Shown: positions 19,256 to 27,626 of the stretch, one piece after another
Position numbering within the stretch: position 1 is the first letter of the stretch
How the letters are laid out: each line of letters begins with the position of its first letter
Assembly: GCA_963828405.1 (NCBI GenBank)
Contig: CAWHEG010000031.1
Span: 1,116,001 to 1,180,000 of the forward strand
Length of the DNA stretch: 64,000 nt
Origin: JANMJD01 sp963828405
Lineage (GTDB): Bacteria; Actinomycetota; Acidimicrobiia; Acidimicrobiales; Ilumatobacteraceae
Direction: 5' to 3'
Notes under the pieces: model-generated
What the model was told of the DNA's origin: nothing
Database searches by the model: none
What the model saw: only the letters and a program-made list of their open reading frames with translations
Program-made: the position numbers and the translations under genes

Positions 19256-20007
19256 GGGGATCCTTCCGGGCGCGGTCCGGCGGCGGTGGCGTCGGCGCTG
19301 GGTGTCTCGCCGGTCAGTACGTAGTCGCCGTCGCCGGTCAACCCGATCACCCGGGCACCGGCCGCCATCGGTGCGCCGAGCGACTCGCGCAGCCGCAGAC
19401 GCCAGGCGATCGCCTCGGCGAGTTGGGTGGCGCGCAGCGACTCGATGTCCTCGGGTGTGGAGACCAGCCGGTGGCGCGCCGCATGCACCGCCGACACCGG
19501 CTCGACCGGTCCGGTGTCGGCGACACTCCAGCGCACCTCGAGCCGGTCGGTCTCGTCGCCGCCGTTGATCGCGTCGTCGATCACGCCGTAGTAGTTGACG
19601 TGGTAGCCGATGACGTCGGCGCCGAGGCGGACGAGGTTGAACCAGGCATTGCGCCGCACCAGCGGATCGAAGGTCCAGGTGATGTGCTCCAGGCCGTGCG
19701 CCGCGGCCCAGGCACGCTGATGGAGCTTGATCGAGCGACCGACGCCCCGCCCGGCGTGTGCCGGCACGACGGCGGCGATGTGCGAATGCAGGCCCCGCCC
19801 ACCGTCCGACACGAAGCCGAAGGCCGCGCCGATCGGCACACCGCCGACCCGGGCCAGGGACATGTATCCCCCGTGACGGACGATGGCCACGTAGGTGTCG
19901 ACGTCGGTCGAGGCGCCCTTGCCCCACACGGCGCGGAACACGCCGAGCACGGTCTCGACGCCGGCCACGTCGTCGACGGTCTCGATCGTCGGCTCGTCGT
20001 CGGTCAT
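19252..20007 (-). CDS. GNAT N-acyltransferase (COG3375-like)
   Basis: 251 residues from ATG 20007. The GNAT acetyl-CoA motif is in HAGRGVGRSIKLHQRAWAAAHG (R/Q-x-x-G-x-G/A), followed by ITWTFDPLVRRNAWFNLVRLGA and the YHVNYYG stretch that marks the COG3375 subgroup. Members of this group next to NSAR enzymes act as succinyl-CoA:amino-acid N-succinyltransferases. It overlaps pcaB upstream and the enolase gene downstream by four bases each, so the three are translationally coupled. The N-succinyl-amino-acid hydrolase that would complete that pathway is not in the window. Confidence 0.8.
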   Translation of the reverse strand: MTDDEPTIETVDDVAGVETVLGVFRAVWGKGASTDVDTYVAIVRHGGYMSLARVGGVPIGAAFGFVSDGGRGLHSHIAAVVPAHAGRGVGRSIKLHQRAWAAAHGLEHITWTFDPLVRRNAWFNLVRLGADVIGYHVNYYGVIDDAINGGDETDRLEVRWSVADTGPVEPVSAVHAARHRLVSTPEDIESLRATQLAEAIAWRLRLRESLGAPMAAGARVIGLTGDGDYVLTGETPSADATAAGPRPEGSP

Positions 20008-21047
20008 CCGAGGAATGTACCGCCGCGCTCGATCACGAGTGACTCCAGCGCGCCGGCCAGAGCGTCGAGCGTGGCGGAGGCGGTGTGGAAGACCATCGGC
20101 ACGGCGAACCACTCGGCGTGCCACGAGCCGGCCGCCCGTTCCAGCTCGTGCGGCCGGGCGCGGGTGACGATCGACGCCACGCCGTGGCAGGCGTCGGCGG
20201 CGGCCAGCGCACGAACGGCGTCGATCGGGTTGTGCTTGCCGGCGATGCTCGACGACCCGCCCGGGCGCATGGTCAACTCGCCCACCTCGGGCTGGCCGAG
20301 GAGGATCAGATCGTGGGCGATCTTGGCGGCCCAGCCGACGGCCCGCTCGACCACGGAGACGACCGTGGTGACGGGGGCCCGGTCGGTGTGCCAGGAGCGC
20401 GCCTCGGCGACGAGTCCGAGCCGCCGGGCGAGACCGGCGGCGACGCCGTCACCGAACCCGGCGCCGTCACCGATCGGCCCGCCCAGCTGGACCGGGAGCC
20501 TCCGAGCGGCGTCGGCGAGCTCCCCGACCGAACGTTCGAGCGGATCGAGCCACGCCTCGGCCCGCGCCCCGAACGTCGTCCGGCCGGCGGGGCGCAACAG
20601 GGTGCGGGCGACAGCGGGCATGTGGCCCGACAGCTCGATGACGCTGCGCAGCGCGGCGACCGAGGCACCGGCGAGCCCGCCCAGAACGGCCAGCCCGTCG
20701 GCGATCTGGAGCATCGTCGCCGAGTCGACGATGTCCTGGGTGGTGGCCCGCCAGTGGAGGAACCCGGCATGCTCGTCGGGGATCGCCGGGCGCAGTCGAT
20801 CGAGGAGTGGGATCAACGGGGTGCCCGCCTGCCAACCCTCGCGCTCCACCGCTCGGGCGTCGAGCTCGACACGGCATGCCGCGGTGATCGCCGCGGCGGC
20901 AGCGGCCGGGATGTCGCCTTGCTCGGCCTGCGCCCCGGCGAGGGCGGCCTCGGCGCGCAGCATCCGTTCGATCCGCCCCTGCGGTGAGAAGACCGCGGCG
21001 ATCGCCGGGGTGCTGAAACCGGCGTCGAAGGTCGGCTCGGCGGTCAT
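20004..21047 (-). CDS. pcaB: 3-carboxy-cis,cis-muconate cycloisomerase
   Basis: 347 residues from ATG 21047; aspartase/fumarase superfamily. The signature loop GGSSSIAGKHNPIDAVRA stands for the family's GSSxMPxKxNP, and the PcaB subgroup pattern HWRATTQDIVDSA and AGRTTFGARAEAW is present. It converts 3-carboxy-cis,cis-muconate from the dioxygenase to 4-carboxymuconolactone. Shorter than the ~450-residue proteobacterial enzymes, lacking their C-terminal extension. Lies 11 bases after pcaG and overlaps the next gene by ATGA. Confidence 0.9.
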   Translation of the reverse strand: MTAEPTFDAGFSTPAIAAVFSPQGRIERMLRAEAALAGAQAEQGDIPAAAAAAITAACRVELDARAVEREGWQAGTPLIPLLDRLRPAIPDEHAGFLHWRATTQDIVDSATMLQIADGLAVLGGLAGASVAALRSVIELSGHMPAVARTLLRPAGRTTFGARAEAWLDPLERSVGELADAARRLPVQLGGPIGDGAGFGDGVAAGLARRLGLVAEARSWHTDRAPVTTVVSVVERAVGWAAKIAHDLILLGQPEVGELTMRPGGSSSIAGKHNPIDAVRALAAADACHGVASIVTRARPHELERAAGSWHAEWFAVPMVFHTASATLDALAGALESLVIERGGTFLG

Positions 21048-21058
21048 CGTGCTCGTCC

Positions 21059-21649
21059 TCAGGCGTCGAGGAAGACGGTCTCGTCCGCTCCCTGGAAGCG
21101 GATGTCGAAGCGGTAGGTGGGGATCGCCGCGGTGTCGACCACGACCCCGATCAGCGTCGAGCGGCGCTCCGGGGGGACGAGGGCGAGCACCGGGTCGGTC
21201 GCGTTGGCGGCATCCTCGTCGGCGAAGTACATCCGGGTGAAGACTGGTCTGAGCATCCCGCGGGCCTGGACGACGAGGCTGACATGAGGAGCCTGCCACG
21301 ACCCGTCCGGATGGGGAACCGGACCGGGCTCGACCGTCAGGAACGAGTACGAGCCGTCATGGAAGTCGACGGCGCAGCGGCCGAACCCACTGAACGCCTC
21401 GTCGATCGGGGCATCGACGCGCCGGTCGTGGGGATGGCGGTAGCGGCCGGCGGCGTTGGCCTGCCAGATCTCGATCAGAGCGTCCTCGATGGGCCGTCGG
21501 TCACCGTCGTAGATCCGTCCCTCGATCTTGATCCGCCGGCCGATCGTCTCGGGGGTGACGATCACGTTGTCGCCCTCGCCGGCGAGGCGCATCGTGAAGT
21601 ACGGCCCGACGGTCTGCGACGGCGTCCGTCCCGCCGGCCGCTCACCCAT
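21059..21649 (-). CDS. pcaG: Protocatechuate 3,4-dioxygenase, alpha subunit
   Basis: 196 residues, normal for the alpha subunit. Begins with TPSQTVGPYF, the conserved PcaG N-terminus, then the intradiol dioxygenase fold with LIEIWQANAAGRYRHPHDRR and GFGRCAVDFHDGSYSFLTVEPG. The iron-binding His pair of the beta subunit is not conserved here (QAPHVSLVV), as expected for the structural subunit. It overlaps pcaH by eight bases. Together they cleave protocatechuate to 3-carboxymuconate using O2. Confidence 0.93.
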   Translation of the reverse strand: MGERPAGRTPSQTVGPYFTMRLAGEGDNVIVTPETIGRRIKIEGRIYDGDRRPIEDALIEIWQANAAGRYRHPHDRRVDAPIDEAFSGFGRCAVDFHDGSYSFLTVEPGPVPHPDGSWQAPHVSLVVQARGMLRPVFTRMYFADEDAANATDPVLALVPPERRSTLIGVVVDTAAIPTYRFDIRFQGADETVFLDA

Positions 21650-22343
21650 CCGGGGTTTCCGGGTTCACGGCGACCTCCCGCAGCACGATGTCCCAGCGGT
21701 AGCCGAGCGCCCAGCCGGCCTCGGTCAGCGAATGGTCGTAGGCCGCCACCATCCGGCTGCGGGAATGTGCCGGGGCCGATTGGTAGATGGGATCGAGGTC
21801 GAGCAGCGGATCATCGGGGAAGTACATCTGGGTGACGAGCCGGGTGACCAGCGCCGGCCCCATCAACGAGAAGTGGATGTGGGCCGGCCGCCAGGCGTTG
21901 GGATGGTTCCCCCATGGGTAGGGGCCGGGCTTGATGGTCAGGAAGCGGTAGGTCCCGTCGTCGTCGGTGTGGCACTGGCCGACGCCGACGAAGTTGGGGT
22001 CGAGGGGGGCGTCGAACCCCGTCTCCCGCCAGTGCCGGTAACGGCCGGATGCGTTGGCCTGCCAGACCTCGACGAGCGTGCCGGGCACGGGAGTGCCGGA
22101 CTCGTCGAGCACCCGTCCGGTGATGATCGAGCGCTGCCCGACGGCCCCGGCGCCCGTTGCCGCGTTGGTCGTCAGGTCGGCGTCGTCGGGGTTGCCCGCC
22201 GACCACGACGGTCCCGGCCCGGTCGTCTCGGACAGGGTGGGGATGATCGTCACCGGGGCGAAGTCGGGGGAGCGTTTGAGCGTCGAGCGGTACTCGGCGT
22301 ACCGGAACGGCGGGTGGTCGGCGTCGACCCGGGGATCCCCCAT
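21642..22343 (-). CDS. pcaH: Protocatechuate 3,4-dioxygenase, beta (catalytic) subunit
   Basis: 233 residues from ATG 22343. Non-haem Fe(III) ligands are all identifiable: Tyr102 (ASGRYRH), Tyr142 (KPGPYPW) and His155/His157 (RPAHIHF). N-terminal PPFRYAEYRSTLKRSP is typical of PcaH. The frame is open far upstream, but that part is shadow sequence over pobA. It lies 26 bases after pobA and overlaps pcaG, so the four genes pobA-pcaH-pcaG-pcaB convert 4-hydroxybenzoate to carboxymuconolactone. Confidence 0.94.
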   Translation of the reverse strand: MGDPRVDADHPPFRYAEYRSTLKRSPDFAPVTIIPTLSETTGPGPSWSAGNPDDADLTTNAATGAGAVGQRSIITGRVLDESGTPVPGTLVEVWQANASGRYRHWRETGFDAPLDPNFVGVGQCHTDDDGTYRFLTIKPGPYPWGNHPNAWRPAHIHFSLMGPALVTRLVTQMYFPDDPLLDLDPIYQSAPAHSRSRMVAAYDHSLTEAGWALGYRWDIVLREVAVNPETPDG

Positions 22344-22369
22344 CGGCCCAGTCTCCCAGACAGGCAGCT

Positions 22370-23614
22370 TCAGTACGGCAGGCCGACGTAGTTCTCGGCC
22401 ATCGCCGCCCGGGCGGCTTCCGAGTCGGCGAGGTGGTCGAGCTCGGCCTGTTGGAGGCGGGAGTCGAAACCGCCCCGACCGTCGCCGCCAGGAGCGTCGC
22501 CGCCCTGAGCTTCGCCGCCCTGAGCTTCGCCGCCCTGAGCTTCGCCGCCCTGAGCTTCGAAGGTGTGCATCATCGTCGTCATCCACCACGAGAACCGCAC
22601 GGCCTTCCACACCCGGCGCAGGGCGGTGGCCGAGTAGCCGTCGATGCCGTCGTCGTCGTGGTCGTGGTAGTGGGCGGCGATCGCCCGGGACAGGTAGAGG
22701 GCGTCGGAGATGGCGAGGTTGAGCCCCTTGGCCCCCGTCGGCGGCACGATGTGGGCGGCATCGCCGGCGAGGAACAGCCGGCCGTGGCGCATCGGCTCGG
22801 CGACGTAGCTGCGTAGCGGCGTGATCGACTTCTCGATCGAGGGGCCGGTGACCAACCGGTCGGCCGCCTCCTCGGGGATCCGCCTGCGCAGCTCGTCCCA
22901 GAACTGCGGGTCGCTCCACGCCGAGGCCGAGTCGTCGGCGGTGCACTGGAGGTAGTAGCGGCTGAGCATCGGGTTGCGCATCGAGCACAGCGCGAATCCC
23001 CGGTCGTGACGGGCGTAGATCAGCTCCGCCTCGACGGGCGGAGTCTCGGAGAGCACTCCGAGCCATCCGAACGGGTAGATCCGCTCGAACCGGCGGACGA
23101 CCCGGGATGGCAGCACCGTGCGGCACACGCCGTGGAAGCCGTCGCACCCGGCGATGAAATCGGCCACGACGGCGCCGGGCCGACCCCTCCGGGTGAACCC
23201 GACGGACGGACGCGACGTCTCGACGTCGTGCACGGCGACGTCGGCGCAATCGTCGAGCACGGTTCGACCGCGGGCGTCGGCGGCGTCGAACAGATCCTTC
23301 TGCAACTCGGTCTGCCCGTAGATCACCACGGCCTTGCCGGTGTGGGCGGTGAGGTCGAGGCGGAAGGCCCTGCCGCCGTTGGACAGGTTCGTGCCGTGGT
23401 GGACGAACCCCTCTCGGTCCATCCGCTCACCGAGCCCGACCCGGCGCAGCAGATCGGCGGCGCCATGTTCGATCACGCCTGCCCTCACCCTCGACCGCAC
23501 GTGGTCGCGGCTGCGTTGCTCGATCACCACGCTCTCGACACCCGCCTCGCCCAGCAGGTGGGAGAGCAGCATTCCCGCCGGCCCTCCCCCGACGATGGCC
23601 ACCTGGGTACGCAC
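22370..23614 (-). CDS. pobA: 4-hydroxybenzoate 3-monooxygenase
   Basis: 414 residues from GTG 23614. Class A flavin monooxygenase: FAD motif VAIVGGGPAGMLLSHLLGEAG, the DG-type motif in IAGCDGFHGVCR and the second FAD motif LFLAGDAAHIVPPTGAKGLNLAISD. The PobA fingerprint RAGVIEHGAADLLRRVGLGERM is present. It hydroxylates 4-hydroxybenzoate to protocatechuate with NAD(P)H and O2. About 25 residues longer than usual because of a perfect (EAQGG)4 tandem repeat plus related GG units near the C-terminus. First gene of the pca operon. Confidence 0.93.
   Translation of the reverse strand: MRTQVAIVGGGPAGMLLSHLLGEAGVESVVIEQRSRDHVRSRVRAGVIEHGAADLLRRVGLGERMDREGFVHHGTNLSNGGRAFRLDLTAHTGKAVVIYGQTELQKDLFDAADARGRTVLDDCADVAVHDVETSRPSVGFTRRGRPGAVVADFIAGCDGFHGVCRTVLPSRVVRRFERIYPFGWLGVLSETPPVEAELIYARHDRGFALCSMRNPMLSRYYLQCTADDSASAWSDPQFWDELRRRIPEEAADRLVTGPSIEKSITPLRSYVAEPMRHGRLFLAGDAAHIVPPTGAKGLNLAISDALYLSRAIAAHYHDHDDDGIDGYSATALRRVWKAVRFSWWMTTMMHTFEAQGGEAQGGEAQGGEAQGGDAPGGDGRGGFDSRLQQAELDHLADSEAARAAMAENYVGLPY
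22500..22560. repeat. Four-copy 15-bp tandem repeat inside pobA
   Basis: The unit GCCCTGAGCTTCGCC occurs four times head-to-tail (22501-22560), encoding (EAQGG)4 on the minus strand, followed by diverged APGG/GRGG units. The copies are identical apart from the last edge, so slippage expansion was recent or is ongoing. Confidence 0.95.
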
Positions 23615-23733
23615 GGATCCGACAGTACCGGCGCCGTCCGGTCACGACCGGCGCGTCCCGGCGGACACGACGCCCCGCTCGACGAGTGCCGCCGCCCGAT
23701 ACGGTGGTCCGGTCGTGTCACGGAGGTGGGCGT

Positions 23734-26007
23734 TTGGGCAGCATTCTGGGGAATCGGGTGGTGCGCGTCGAGGATCCTCGCTTCCTGACCGGTCGCGGGA
23801 CCTACGTCGAGAACATGGAGATCCCCGACGGGGTGTGGGTCCAGTTCGTGCGCTCCCAGCACGCCCACGGCCGGATCGTCTCGATCGACGTCGCCGACGC
23901 ACTGACCGTGCCCGGGGTGCTCGCCGTCTTCACCGGTGCCGAGATCGACCTGCCGCCGTTCCCCCATTCCTCGCCGATGATCCCGACCGGGTGCGAGCGG
24001 CCGCTCGTCGCCCGCGACACGGTGCGATTCGTCGGCGAACCGGTGGCCGCCGTCGTCGCCGAGAACCGCTACGCGGCCGCCGACGCGGTCGACCTGGTGA
24101 TCGTCGACGTCGACCCGCTGCCGGCGGTGATCGATCTCGACGACGCGCTGGCGGACGAGACGATCCTGCATCCGGCGGTCGGCAGCAACGTGTACGTGCG
24201 CTTCGACTCGGGGTCGCCGGTCGACTTCGGGAACGCCGAGGTCGTCATCGACCTGCGGGTGGTCAACCAGCGGCTCAACGCCGCCCCGCTCGAGACCCGT
24301 TCGGGAGCGGCGTGGTGGGAACCGGGCGAGGGCGGCGAGGACCGCCTCGTCCACTTCTCCGCCTGCCAGGGGGCGCACCAGACACGTGACATCCTCGCCC
24401 GGCTCTACGACCTGCCGATCGGGCGGGTGCGGGCGGTTGTCCCCGACATGGGCGGCGGCTTCGGCTGCAAGTCCCGCACCGTCGGCGAGGAGTTGACCCT
24501 CGGTTGGATCGCCCGTGCCGTGGGCCGACCGGTGCGGTTCACCGAGACGCGTTCGGAGTCGATGATCGCCATGCCCCAGGGCCGCGGCCAGCGGATGGAC
24601 GTCACGATCGGCGGCACCACCGACGGGCGGATCACCGGTTACCGGGTCCACGTCGTCCAGGACGCTGGCGCCTACCCGTTGATGGGCTCGTTCCTGCCGA
24701 TGATGACCCAGCGGATGGTGCCCGGCTGCTACGACATCCCGAACTGCGGGTTCACGGGCGTGTCGGTGGCGACGAACACGATCTCGACGACCGCCTATCG
24801 GGGCGCCGGGCGGCCCGAGGCGGCGTTGGCCGTCGAACGGGCCGTCGACCGCTTCGCCGACGAGATCGGCATGGACCCGGCCGAGGTGCGCCGGCGCAAC
24901 CTGATCCCACGCTTCCTCGAGCCGTACACGACGGGCATCGGCACGGTGTACGACGTCGGCGACTATCCCGAGGCGATGGAGCGGGTGCTGCGGGCCGCCG
25001 GCTACGACGGGTTGCGCGCCGAGCAGGCACGTCGTCGGGCGGCCGGCGACCCGGTGCAGATGGGCATCGGTCTGGGTGTCTACGTCGAGATCACCGCCGC
25101 CGCCGGGCCGTCGGAACACGGCGAGGTGTCGGTGCAGGCCGACGGCCGTCTGCGGGTGGTCAGTGGCTCGACGCCCTACGGCCAGGGCCATGTCACCACC
25201 TGGAAGATGCTCGTCGCCGACCGCACCGGCGTGCCGATGGAGGACATCGACGTCGTCGTCGGCGACACCGATCTCGTGCCGTCGGGCGGGCTCACGGTCG
25301 GTTCTCGCAGCGTGCAGATCGCCGGGTCCTCGATCGCCGACGCCACGGCGACGATGATCGACGCCGCCCGCGAGCGGGCCGCGGGGCTGCTCGAGGCCGC
25401 GGTCGAGGATGTCGTGCTCGACGGCGGCTCCGCTATGTTCCACGTCGCCGGGAGCCCGACCCCGGGGGTGTCATGGGCGATGCTCGCCTCCGCCGGGTCC
25501 GATCCGCTGTCGGGTTCGTCGAGCTTCGTCGCCACCCAGCCGACCTTCCCGTTCGGCGCCCATCTCGCCGTTGTCGACGTGGACACCGAGACCGGCAAGG
25601 TGGTCGTCCGGCGGATCGTCGCCGTCGACGACGCCGGCTCGCTGATCAACCCGATGATCGTCGAGGGCCAGGTGCACGGCGGCCTCGCCCAGGGCATCGC
25701 CCAGGCGCTGCTCGAGTGGCAGCAGTTCGACGCCGACGGCAACCCTGTGACGTCGAACTTCGCCGACTACCCGGTCATCTCGGCCGCCGAGCTGCCGAGC
25801 TTCGAACTGGTCCACATGGAGACCCCCACCTGGGTCAACCCGCTCGGGGCCAAGGGGGCCGGCGAGTCGGGAACGATCGGTTCGATCCCGGCCGTGCTCA
25901 ACGCGACCATTGACGCGTTGCGGCCGCTCGGCGTCCGCCACATGGACGGGCCGGTCACCCCGGAGCGCGTCTGGCGGGCCATCGCCGCGGCAGGGGCATC
26001 CCACTGA
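23734..26007 (+). CDS. Xanthine dehydrogenase-family molybdopterin-binding large subunit (CoxL-like, form II)
   Basis: 757 residues from TTG 23734, chosen because GGAGGTG sits five bases upstream and the protein then starts GSILGNRVVRVEDPRFLTGRGTYVEN, the normal family N-terminus. Molybdenum-cofactor contacts GGGFGCKS, the active-site loop AYRGAGR (354-360) and the catalytic Glu in GAKGAGESG are present. AYRGAGR is the form II type; true aerobic CO dehydrogenases have AYxCSFR. So it is a molybdenum hydroxylase of unknown substrate, perhaps an aldehyde or aromatic. The FAD and iron-sulfur subunits usually encoded beside it are absent nearby. Divergent from pobA with a 119-base gap. Confidence 0.88.
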   Translation: MGSILGNRVVRVEDPRFLTGRGTYVENMEIPDGVWVQFVRSQHAHGRIVSIDVADALTVPGVLAVFTGAEIDLPPFPHSSPMIPTGCERPLVARDTVRFVGEPVAAVVAENRYAAADAVDLVIVDVDPLPAVIDLDDALADETILHPAVGSNVYVRFDSGSPVDFGNAEVVIDLRVVNQRLNAAPLETRSGAAWWEPGEGGEDRLVHFSACQGAHQTRDILARLYDLPIGRVRAVVPDMGGGFGCKSRTVGEELTLGWIARAVGRPVRFTETRSESMIAMPQGRGQRMDVTIGGTTDGRITGYRVHVVQDAGAYPLMGSFLPMMTQRMVPGCYDIPNCGFTGVSVATNTISTTAYRGAGRPEAALAVERAVDRFADEIGMDPAEVRRRNLIPRFLEPYTTGIGTVYDVGDYPEAMERVLRAAGYDGLRAEQARRRAAGDPVQMGIGLGVYVEITAAAGPSEHGEVSVQADGRLRVVSGSTPYGQGHVTTWKMLVADRTGVPMEDIDVVVGDTDLVPSGGLTVGSRSVQIAGSSIADATATMIDAARERAAGLLEAAVEDVVLDGGSAMFHVAGSPTPGVSWAMLASAGSDPLSGSSSFVATQPTFPFGAHLAVVDVDTETGKVVVRRIVAVDDAGSLINPMIVEGQVHGGLAQGIAQALLEWQQFDADGNPVTSNFADYPVISAAELPSFELVHMETPTWVNPLGAKGAGESGTIGSIPAVLNATIDALRPLGVRHMDGPVTPERVWRAIAAAGASH

Positions 26008-26693
26008 GCGGGGTCGACGAGTCGGGCGTCGGCGAGCCGGGCCACCCGCCGACGAGATCGTTCAAGCCGAGACGGCGGGGGCTGTCGCCGACCCGGGCGA
26101 TTCGGTACGAACGCCTCGTGGCCCGGTGGTCGTTGGCGATCGACGGCCCGTTGGTCGACTTCGCCGAGGTGTTCGGTCGTCGGGCTCCCGTCGTGCTCGA
26201 CATCGGATTCGGCGCCGGGGAGGCGACGGTGGCGATGGCCCTCGACGACCCCGACCGCGACGTCGTCGCCGTCGAGGTCCACACGCCGGGGATCGCCAAC
26301 GTCCTCGACGCCATCGAGCAGCGGGCGATGGCCAACGTGCGCGTCGCCGACGGCGACGTGAAGGAGTTCCTCGCCCGTGTCGGCCCGGGCACGCTCGACG
26401 AGGTGCGGGTCTTCTTCCCCGACCCGTGGCCGAAGGTCCGCCAGCGCCACCGCCGCCTGGTGCAGGCCGGCTTCGTCGAGACCGTCGCCGATCGCTTGAC
26501 CTGCGGCGGCCGGCTCCACCTCGCCACCGACACCGCCGACTACGCCGGGCAGATGGCGGCGGTGTGCGACGCATCGCCGGAGCTCGCGGGCGGCGTCGTG
26601 CCTCGGCCCGGGCACCGTCCCGTGACCCGGTTCGAACAGCGCGGTCTCGACCAGGGTTGGGTCCCGACCGATCTGGTCTACATCCGCCGCTGA
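26004..26693 (+). CDS. trmB: tRNA (guanine-N7-)-methyltransferase, probable non-AUG start
   Basis: SAM-binding motif VLDIGFGAGEATVAMA, then VFFPDPWPKVRQRHRRLVQ, the TrmB fingerprint (FPDPWxKxRHxKRR), and a C-terminal TRFEQRG. It methylates G46 of tRNAs. The nearest ATG/GTG/TTG in frame is GTG 26118, but residues upstream of it (RSFKPRRRGLSPTRAIRYERLV) correspond to the conserved TrmB N-terminus (R-x-GR-x-T/S-P-x-Q), so translation must start earlier. The only candidate is CTG 26004, giving 229 residues and a CTGA overlap with the previous stop. An assembly error near the 5' end is the other explanation. Confidence 0.83.
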   Translation: MSGVDESGVGEPGHPPTRSFKPRRRGLSPTRAIRYERLVARWSLAIDGPLVDFAEVFGRRAPVVLDIGFGAGEATVAMALDDPDRDVVAVEVHTPGIANVLDAIEQRAMANVRVADGDVKEFLARVGPGTLDEVRVFFPDPWPKVRQRHRRLVQAGFVETVADRLTCGGRLHLATDTADYAGQMAAVCDASPELAGGVVPRPGHRPVTRFEQRGLDQGWVPTDLVYIRR

Positions 26694-26793
26694 TGCCCTC
26701 CGGCGGTCATCGTCGGGACCGGTGTCGGCGAACATCGGCTGAACGGCACCCCGCCGTTGATCCCCGAGGGCCACCGCGGGATAGGTTGCCGGC

Positions 26794-27591
26794 GTGCCGA
26801 CCCTCTCCGCCGACCAGATCGCCAGGGCCGCAGGCGACCTCTACCGGGCCGAGCTCGACTGGGCGCCGATCGAACCCATCTCGTCGCAGTACCCCGCCGC
26901 CGACATCGAGGACGCCTACCGGATCTCGCAGGCCGTCACCGAGCTCAAGGTGGCCGACGGTCGGATCGTCAAGGGGCACAAGATCGGGCTGACGTCCAAG
27001 GCGATGCGTTCGACGACCGGGGCCACCGAGCCCGACTACGGGACGATGTTCGACAACTGGTTCCTGCTCGAGGGCGCCGTCGTGCCGCGTAGCAGGATGA
27101 ACCGGCCACTCGCCGAGGTCGAGTTGGCCTTTGTGCTCGCCAAGGGGCTCAGCGGCCCGGGGGTCAGCGTCGCCGACGTGATCGGCGCCATCGATTACGT
27201 CGTGCCGTCGATCGAGGTCGTCGACACCCGCCAGGCCGGCCGCGGCACGAACATCCTCGTCGATTCGATCGCCGACGCGGCCGCCTGCGGGTTCGTGATC
27301 CTCGGTGGCAACCCGGTCAGGCTGACCGACATCGACGTGCGCAACGTCGGTGCGACCCTGGCGGTCAACGGCGAGATCGAGGAGAGCGGCATGGCCCGGG
27401 CCGTGATGGGCAACCCGCTCAACGCGGTCGCCTGGCTGGTCAACAAGCTGCACGACTACGGCGTGTCACCCCGGGCCGGTCACGTCATCCTGTCGGGCTC
27501 GTTCGTCAGGGCGATCCCGTTCCAGGTGGGTGATTCGGTCGCTGCGCTGTTCAACGAGGGTCTCGGCGAGGTCACCTTCCGCACCGACTGA
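26794..27591 (+). CDS. 2-keto-4-pentenoate hydratase family protein
   Basis: 265 residues from GTG 26794. Fumarylacetoacetase-like C-terminal fold of the MhpD/DmpE/HpaH hydratases: KGHKIGLTSKAMR, the metal-binding EVELAFVLAK (E-x-E) and SIEVVDTR followed by VDSIADAAACGFVILG. The reaction is hydration of 2-hydroxypenta-2,4-dienoate-type products of meta-cleavage pathways. Here it is without its usual aldolase/dehydrogenase partners, so the pathway is unclear. It is the second gene downstream of the CoxL-like gene, in the same direction. Confidence 0.88.
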   Translation: MPTLSADQIARAAGDLYRAELDWAPIEPISSQYPAADIEDAYRISQAVTELKVADGRIVKGHKIGLTSKAMRSTTGATEPDYGTMFDNWFLLEGAVVPRSRMNRPLAEVELAFVLAKGLSGPGVSVADVIGAIDYVVPSIEVVDTRQAGRGTNILVDSIADAAACGFVILGGNPVRLTDIDVRNVGATLAVNGEIEESGMARAVMGNPLNAVAWLVNKLHDYGVSPRAGHVILSGSFVRAIPFQVGDSVAALFNEGLGEVTFRTD

Positions 27592-27626
27592 GAAGCGACC
27601 GGGGGCGGGTGGTTTACCCTGGTCGG

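Noticed and set aside
22500..22560. CRISPR-like array
   Set aside because: The copies are contiguous without spacers and in frame with pobA; it is a coding tandem repeat.
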